Source: Streptomyces sp. NBC_01016
GTDB taxonomy: Bacteria > Actinomycetota > Actinomycetes > Streptomycetales > Streptomycetaceae
Length of the DNA: 64,000 bases
Assembly (NCBI RefSeq): GCF_026341035.1
Contig: NZ_JAPEOQ010000002.1
Span: forward strand, 1,116,001 to 1,180,000
Reading direction: 5' to 3'
The translations under genes were made by a program, and so were the position numbers. Shown here piece by piece: positions 58,350-64,000 of the stretch. Each line of letters opens with the position of its first letter. The first letter of the stretch is position 1. The notes beneath the pieces were generated by a model that saw nothing but the letters and a program-made list of their open reading frames with translations, was not told the DNA's origin and searched no databases.

Positions 58350-58440
58350 CACGATCAGGGGCGCGGGGAACTGCGCAATCTTTTGGGGGGCAAGGGGGCG
58401 CAGCCCCCAGGGACGGGACGGGAAGGGGCGGCGGGGGCGA
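58350..58440. repeat. Dispersed Streptomyces-type GC-rich intergenic element
   Basis: The segment contains CAGGGGCGCGGGGAACTGCG, then a GGGGGC-GCA-GCCCCC hairpin (58394-58408) and GGGACGGGACGGGAAGGGGC, a pattern I recognise as a recurrent intergenic element in Streptomyces. It fills the gap between cobQ and the chelatase gene and may act as a terminator on the minus strand. Confidence 0.65.
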
Positions 58441-58446
58441 CTCCCA

Positions 58447-59994
58447 TCACGGCGCCCCGGGCGGCACAAACGGCAACCCCCCAGGCGCACCCCCCTCGAT
58501 CAACCGCCACAACGCATCCGTATCGGCATGCCGCTCAATCAGATCCCCGAGCCGATCAAGCTGCTCCTCCCGCAACGCCTCGAACGACGTATCCGCCGCC
58601 GGAACGAACCGTCGACCGGCCCCCGCCGCGACCTCCCGAAGGAACGCCCGCCGAAACCCGTCCGCCTCAAGCGACCCGTGCCAGTGCGTCCCCCACACGG
58701 AACCAACCCGGCACCCGTCCAAGAACGCCTCGCCGCCCCGCACATCGGCGACCCCGTGATGGATCTCGTACCCCTCGACGTACTCCCCGAGCGCCTCCCC
58801 GACCGGCCGCGCAAGCGTCTTCTCGGCCTCGAACCGCACCCGTACGGGAAGCAGCCCGAGCCCGTCCACGACGCCGGCCCGCGACTCGACCTCGTCCTCG
58901 ATCGTTTCGCCGAGCACCTGGAACCCACCGCAAATACCGAGCACCGGACGCCCCTCGGCGGCCCGCCGCGCGAGCGCGTCCGCGAGCCCGCGCTCGCGCA
59001 ACCACTCCAGCGCCCGCACCGTCCCCCGCGTCCCCGGCACCACGACCAGATCCGCGTCGACGAGCTCCTCGGCCCGGTCCACGAACCGCACGACGACACC
59101 GGGCTCGGCGGCCAGCGCGTCCACATCGGTGAAGTTCGACATCAGCGGCACCGCACACACGGCGACCCGCAGCACGTCCTCACCCACGGGCGGCGCCACG
59201 ACCGACTCCCGTACGGCCCCCCGCAGGGACACCCGGAGCCCGTCCTCCTCGTCGATCCCGAGCCCGTGCTGGAACGGCAGCACGCCGTAAGTGTCGCGCC
59301 CCGTAAGGGACTTGAGCATGTCGAGCCCCGGCTCCAACAGGCTCACGTCACCCCGGAACTTGTTCACCAGATACCCGGCAAGGAGCTCCTGGTCCTCAGG
59401 CGCCAGCAGCGCAGTCGTCCCGAAGAAGGACGCGAACACCCCGCCCCGGTCGATGTCCCCCACGACAAGCACCGGCAGCCGCGCCGCCCGCGCAAGCCCC
59501 ATGTTCACGATGTCGGTCCGCCGCAGATTGATCTCGGCGGGCGACCCGGCGCCCTCACAGATCACGGCGTCATGGGTGGCCCGCAGCTCCTCCAGGCACC
59601 CCACCACGGTGTCGAGCAGCGCCGCCTGCCGCCCCCCGTGCAGCCTTTCCCCGGGGGACGACCCCCCAGACCCCCCGAAGAACCCGCGCGCACTCAGCTC
59701 GCCCACGGGCTTCCCCATGAGCACGACCTGGCTGCTGCGGTCACTGCCGGGCTTGAGCAGCACCGGATTCATCAGCGCGCTCGGCTCGGCCCGCGCGGCC
59801 TGCGCCTGCATCGCCTGCGCGCGCCCGATCTCGGCGCCCTCCCTGGTCACGAACGAGTTCAGGGACATGTTCTGCCCCTTGAACGGCGCGACCTTCACAC
59901 CTTGGCGCGCCAGCCACCGGCAGATCCCGGCGGTGACGACACTCTTGCCCGCGTCGGAGGTGGTCCCCGCGACGAGCAGCCCTCCGCCCGTCAT
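58447..59994 (-). CDS. cobQ: Cobyric acid synthase
   Basis: This is a 515-residue glutamine amidotransferase that amidates cobyrinate side chains b, d, e and g. The N-terminal dethiobiotin-synthetase-like half has GTTSDAGKSVVTAG and FKGQNMSLNSFVT; the glutaminase half has ICGGFQVLGETIEDEVES with its Cys and the late GYEIHHG and WGTHWHGSLEADGFRR. The start overlaps cobD's stop (ATGA), so the two are coupled. Confidence 0.97.
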   Translation of the reverse strand: MTGGGLLVAGTTSDAGKSVVTAGICRWLARQGVKVAPFKGQNMSLNSFVTREGAEIGRAQAMQAQAARAEPSALMNPVLLKPGSDRSSQVVLMGKPVGELSARGFFGGSGGSSPGERLHGGRQAALLDTVVGCLEELRATHDAVICEGAGSPAEINLRRTDIVNMGLARAARLPVLVVGDIDRGGVFASFFGTTALLAPEDQELLAGYLVNKFRGDVSLLEPGLDMLKSLTGRDTYGVLPFQHGLGIDEEDGLRVSLRGAVRESVVAPPVGEDVLRVAVCAVPLMSNFTDVDALAAEPGVVVRFVDRAEELVDADLVVVPGTRGTVRALEWLRERGLADALARRAAEGRPVLGICGGFQVLGETIEDEVESRAGVVDGLGLLPVRVRFEAEKTLARPVGEALGEYVEGYEIHHGVADVRGGEAFLDGCRVGSVWGTHWHGSLEADGFRRAFLREVAAGAGRRFVPAADTSFEALREEQLDRLGDLIERHADTDALWRLIEGGAPGGLPFVPPGAP

Positions 59995-60971
59995 CGCCGC
60001 CCCCGCGCTCGTATCCGTCGCGCACCCACACAGACTCGCGCACCCACACAGACTCCCAACGCCAACAGAGACACCCGCCGCGACAAGCGCACGGCCCGAT
60101 CCACATCACGCACCTCGACCGCGCGCCCCGGCGCGTTCAGCACCGGCCGGTGCTCGACCCGGCCGCCGTACGCCAAGGTCCCGCCGAGCCGCACCCCGAG
60201 CGCCCCCGCGAAGGAGGACTCGACGACGCCGGCGTTCGGACTGGGGTGGCGCCGCGCGTCCGCCCGCCACGCGTCGAGCGCCTGCCGGGGGCGGCCGCCG
60301 GCGAGGACCGCGAGGGCGCCGGTGAGGCGCGCCCCCGGCCAGCCGGCCACGTCGTCGAGGCGGGCCGAGGCCCAGCCGAACCGCCGGTACTTCACGGACT
60401 TGTGCCCGACCATCGCGTCGAGCGTGTTCACGGCGCGGAAGGCGACCAGGCCCGGCACCCCGCCGAGCGCGCCCCACACGAGCGCGCCCACGACGGCGTC
60501 GGAGGTGTTCTCGGCGACGGACTCGACGACGCCGCGGGCGATCCCGTCGGCGTCGAGCCCCTGCGGATCACGGCCGCACAGCCGGGGCAGCAGCTCCCGC
60601 GCGCGCTCCACGTCCCCGGCCTCAAGCGCGTCCCCTACGCCGCGTGCCTCCCGGCCCAGCGAGGTGCCACCGACGACGGCCCAAGTGGCTGCGGCCGTCA
60701 ACGCGACGGAGGCGACGGGGGAGCGACGTACGAGACGGGACGCGAGGGCCGCGCCACCGGCGGCGCCACCGGCACACACCACGGTGTGCAGGGCGCCCAC
60801 TCCACGGTGGTCCCGCCAGAGCCCGCGCTCGACGGCCGCGGCTGCGCGTCCGAAGCCGGCGACGGGGTGCCCACGGCGCGGATCGCCGAGAAGAAGGTCA
60901 GCGAAGATTCCGGCGGCGGCACCGCACGCATACACGCGCTCGTGCCGCCAAGTGCCGCGCGGGGCGAGCAT
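59991..60971 (-). CDS. cobD: Adenosylcobinamide-phosphate synthase (CobD/CbiB)
   Basis: This is a 326-residue membrane protein that attaches aminopropanol (phosphate) to adenosylcobyric acid. The start at 60971 is preferred; the frame extends to 60989. Marks are GDPRRGHPVAGFGRA, VVESVAENTSDAVVGALVWGAL, AVNTLDAMVGHKSVKYRRFGWASARLDD and the PNAGVVESSFAGALGVRLGG segment. Four or five hydrophobic segments are visible. A duplicated VCVGAR near the C-terminus comes from an 18-base DNA duplication. A B12 riboswitch lies upstream. Confidence 0.95.
   Translation of the reverse strand: MLAPRGTWRHERVYACGAAAGIFADLLLGDPRRGHPVAGFGRAAAAVERGLWRDHRGVGALHTVVCAGGAAGGAALASRLVRRSPVASVALTAAATWAVVGGTSLGREARGVGDALEAGDVERARELLPRLCGRDPQGLDADGIARGVVESVAENTSDAVVGALVWGALGGVPGLVAFRAVNTLDAMVGHKSVKYRRFGWASARLDDVAGWPGARLTGALAVLAGGRPRQALDAWRADARRHPSPNAGVVESSFAGALGVRLGGTLAYGGRVEHRPVLNAPGRAVEVRDVDRAVRLSRRVSLLALGVCVGARVCVGARRIRARGRR
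60019..60054 (-). repeat. 18-base perfect tandem duplication in the cobD 3' end
   Basis: CGCGCACCCACACAGACT occurs twice in a row (60019-60036, 60037-60054) in frame, giving two copies of VCVGAR. It lies beyond the conserved core. Confidence 0.95.
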
Positions 60972-61007
60972 GGCGGTAGGTGTCCTCACTCAGGGTGTCC
61001 ACGCCCT

Positions 61008-61160
61008 GGTTCGACGAGACCGGCAGCAAGAGTTCCTGGCTCACCCCTTTGGAGAAGGGGGTTCACAGTGGCGGGACCGCGCCGGATTCGCACCGGCTTC
61101 CTCAGCTGCTGCCGTATATGGCGGGGGAAGTCCACCACGCTCCGAGTTGGCACGTCAACT
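61008..61160 (-). promoter_or_regulatory. Cobalamin riboswitch controlling the cob operon
   Basis: On the minus strand the leader contains the conserved core AGCCGGTGCGAATCCGGC, then GGTCCCGCCACTGTGA (61065-61080), and GAGCCAGGAACTC (61031-61043, B12-box-like). The kissing-loop region is upstream near GGAGCGTGGTGGACTTCC. It lies 37 bases or more before cobD and probably represses cobD-cobQ and downstream genes when adenosylcobalamin is abundant. Confidence 0.93.
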
Positions 61161-61176
61161 TGCTGTTGATCACGCA

Positions 61177-61211
61177 AGCGGGGTGCGGGACGTCGCGTCC
61201 CGCACCCCGCT
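61177..61211 (-). terminator. 16-bp terminator after the small membrane protein gene
   Basis: AGCGGGGTGCGGGACG (61177-61192) and its exact reverse complement (61196-61211) enclose TCG. It lies 17 bases after the stop at 61228 and isolates the riboswitch from the pit operon. Confidence 0.92.
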
Positions 61212-61227
61212 CACGTATGACTGCGTA

Positions 61228-61449
61228 TCAGGCCACGATCAGATAGATCCCGTAGGCCACGGCCGCCGCGCACAGTGCGAAGCAGGCATACGCCCCGGAC
61301 GTCGCGACCGCCGCCGAGCCACCGTCACGCGCCGCCGACTCCCGCTTGGAGAGGCCCACGATGCCGAGGGTGAACAGGCCGACGAGGGCCACGGTGATGA
61401 CGAGAGAGACACCGAAGACGGAGCCGAGGGCCGCCCAGTCGATCTTCAT
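61228..61449 (-). CDS. Small two-helix membrane protein next to the Pit transporter
   Basis: This is a 73-residue protein with helices VFGVSLVITVALVGLFTLGI and YACFALCAAAVAYGIYLIV. The linking loop is charged (SKRESAARDGG). The start at 61449 follows AGGA. It is 22 bases after the pit stop in the same direction and probably in its operon; similar small genes follow pit in other Streptomyces. A transporter accessory role is a guess. Confidence 0.82.
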   Translation of the reverse strand: MKIDWAALGSVFGVSLVITVALVGLFTLGIVGLSKRESAARDGGSAAVATSGAYACFALCAAAVAYGIYLIVA

Positions 61450-61471
61450 TCCTGTCCTGCTTCCTTCTGCG

Positions 61472-62746
<1,275 letters not shown>

Positions 62747-62794
62747 TTACCCAGGCTTCGGTTGGACGTCAGTGGTTCTTTGGAACGTAAAGAG

Positions 62795-62816
62795 CCCGAG
62801 TGAACGGAAGATGAAC
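62795..62816 (-). promoter_or_regulatory. PHO box upstream of pit
   Basis: On the minus strand GTTCATCTTCC is followed directly by GTTCACTCGGG, two 11-base direct repeats with the PhoP core GTTCA(C/T). This spacing and core match Streptomyces PHO boxes. It is 49 bases upstream of the pit start. Confidence 0.7.
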
Positions 62817-62906
62817 TGGGCCGGGCGCCCCGGTGACCCGATCCGGAGGGGTCCTGCTCGGCTTGTCACGAGGCGGCGCCGCCGGTTCCGGTTCGAGGTC
62901 GCCACG

Positions 62907-62929
62907 GCCCCGGAACCAAGGGCTCCGGG
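62907..62929 (-). terminator. Hairpin after the GH25 gene
   Basis: CCCCGGA (62907-62913) and TCCGGGG (62923-62929) form a 7-bp stem with a 9-base loop, 22 bases beyond the GH25 stop at 62952. Confidence 0.5.
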
Positions 62930-62951
62930 GGTCTTCGGCCGGGCCTTTCGA

Positions 62952-63701
62952 CTACCCCTTCGCGAACCGCTTGAGCTGGGCCATCGAGCCGTTGAAGAGA
63001 TTCTGGTCACCCGGCAGCCGGCCGCTGTCGGCGTACTGCCAGAACGTCCAGTAGGTCCAGCCTGCCGGTAGTGCGCCGGCGCGCTCGTCGTACCGGGCGA
63101 GCCACAACGCATGGTTGGCGGCGAAGGCCCGGCTGTTGCCGGTGCACTGCTTCCACCATCGCGCGTTGGTGTAGATGACCGGACGGCGCCCGGTGCTGCG
63201 GACGATCTCGTTGCTGAAGGAGCTGATCCAGGACACCAGCGTCGACTTCCGCAGCCCGTAGCAGGGGTGCTTGCCCTTGCCGTACGGGTTGTACTCAATG
63301 TCGAGCGCGGGCGGCAGCGTCCAGCCGTCGCGCCGCCAGGCCCCGCCGTTGCGTACGAAGTACGAGGCCTGTGCCTTGCCGGAGGACTTCTGCGGCAGCG
63401 CGAAGTGGTAGGCGCCGCGGACGATGCCCGCGTTGCGGGCGCCCTTGTACTGCCGGGAGAAGTAGGGGCTCCGGTAGTTCGTGGACTCGGTCGCCTTGAC
63501 GTAGACGAACCGGGCGCCCTTGTTCTTCGCCTTCTGCCAGTTCACGTTCTTCTGGTGCGACGAGACGTCGTGCCCGCGCGGCTTGTCCGCGCCCTGGGCC
63601 GGCAGCTCCGCGAGCAGGGTGCCGCCGATGGTCAGTGCGGCGACGGACGTGAGTGCGGCGGCGCGGCGGCGACGCGAGGACGCTGTGCGGCTGCGAGCCA
63701 T
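62952..63701 (-). CDS. Secreted GH25 muramidase (lysozyme)
   Basis: This is a 249-residue secreted enzyme that cuts peptidoglycan beta-1,4 bonds. The start at 63701 follows GGGGGT. A Tat/Sec-like signal (RRRRAAALTSVAALTIGGTLLAELPAQG) precedes the GH25 barrel: GHDVSSHQKNVNW (first catalytic Asp), FVYVKATESTNY, GAYHFALP, ALDIEYNPYG (Asp and Glu acids) and WTFWQYADSG. The length is complete for a single catalytic domain. It probably acts in wall remodelling or in killing of competitors. Confidence 0.93.
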   Translation of the reverse strand: MARSRTASSRRRRAAALTSVAALTIGGTLLAELPAQGADKPRGHDVSSHQKNVNWQKAKNKGARFVYVKATESTNYRSPYFSRQYKGARNAGIVRGAYHFALPQKSSGKAQASYFVRNGGAWRRDGWTLPPALDIEYNPYGKGKHPCYGLRKSTLVSWISSFSNEIVRSTGRRPVIYTNARWWKQCTGNSRAFAANHALWLARYDERAGALPAGWTYWTFWQYADSGRLPGDQNLFNGSMAQLKRFAKG

Positions 63702-63901
63702 GGTGACCCCCGAAAGTGACGACGTACATGACAAATCCCCAGGGAACTCCCAGAGAGTAGCGAGAGATCATCAATTACCCGTCCAAGGTCGGCCAGATAA
63801 CACCAGAGGGTGATCAATGCCCATATGGGGGATTCCGGAGGGTCGGACTCCACACCCATCCGCTCCGGCTGCCGCGCCAAGAGGCTGGCAGGATGCGCGC
63901 C

Positions 63902-64000
63902 ATGACACAGCTTCAGGAACTCGACGAGGCATGGCAGGAACTGGTGCTGACGGCCCGTCGGACGGTGGCCGACGGCCTGGTCGTCGGGACCTCGGGCAAT
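63902..64000 (+). CDS. Class II aldolase/adducin family protein, 3'-truncated by the window
   Basis: Only 33 residues are visible: MTQLQELDEAWQELVLTARR followed by VADGLVVGTSGN. GTSGN is the phosphate-loop signature of class II (zinc) aldolases such as L-fuculose-phosphate aldolase. The rest is beyond the window end. Substrate cannot be told. Confidence 0.75.
   Translation, partial: MTQLQELDEAWQELVLTARRTVADGLVVGTSGN

Overview
The window is a high-GC actinobacterial chromosome segment, almost certainly Streptomyces. The support is the strong G/C third-position bias, frequent ATGA/GTGA start-stop overlaps, PLP/B12/ectoine gene blocks of Streptomyces type, an LAETG (sortase E-type) wall protein, a class IIIB acid phosphatase, and I-shaped terminators without U-tracts. 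No rRNA, tRNA, prophage, transposase or CRISPR array was seen. The first gene (TerD family) and the last gene (class II aldolase) run off the window.

Region 1 (about 1-2000) holds stress-type proteins (TerD, PRC-barrel/DUF2382). Region 2 (2005-29045) is a large plant cell-wall sugar island. It contains a polyol-type ABC importer with a zinc alcohol dehydrogenase and a DeoR regulator (2005-7052), a uronate dehydrogenase divergent from 5-dehydro-4-deoxyglucarate dehydratase plus an unrecognised protein (7321-10490), and a GntR regulator coupled to a DapA-like enzyme and an IlvD/Edd sugar-acid dehydratase (10699-14074). These are followed by a six-gene overlapping operon with two permeases, a Gfo/Idh/MocA oxidoreductase, a PmoA-like protein, a GH43 glycosidase and a solute-binding lipoprotein (14216-21119). 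Then come secreted pectin enzymes: rhamnogalacturonan acetylesterase, PL1 and PL3 pectate lyases, two tandem pectinesterases and an alpha/beta hydrolase. The logic is depolymerise pectin and hemicellulose outside, import the products, oxidise uronates and pentonates, and reach 2-oxoglutarate semialdehyde. An aldehyde dehydrogenase of the matching type lies at 33530-35062 under its own IclR regulator and would complete the route to 2-oxoglutarate.

Region 3 (29140-35716) has an ECF sigma factor with a membrane partner, a class B penicillin-binding protein, a GNAT enzyme and the IclR/aldehyde dehydrogenase pair. Region 4 (35717-37838) is 2.1 kb with no convincing gene. It is built of degenerate direct repeats of about 190-270 bp, an inverted copy and a hexamer microsatellite, and is the oddest DNA in the window. 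Region 5 (37839-44202) has GNAT, FrnE-like DsbA, class V aminotransferase, an ECF sigma factor with a zinc-finger/maleylpyruvate-isomerase-like fusion, and a MarR/old-yellow-enzyme divergent pair with two palindromic operators.

Region 6 (44268-50162) is the ectoine/5-hydroxyectoine operon ectABCD (minus strand), with an aminotransferase and an amidohydrolase. Region 7 (50466-61160) is a wall-anchored protein followed by cobalamin genes (cobC fusion, CbiG C-terminal-like protein, ZIP transporter, cobB, cobO, chelatase subunit, cobQ, cobD) headed by a cobalamin riboswitch. Region 8 (61228-64000) has a small membrane protein and a Pit phosphate transporter with a PHO box, a GH25 muramidase and a partial aldolase.

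Functions are read from recognisable motifs and gene context only; no database search was possible. Regulatory sites are pattern-based predictions.
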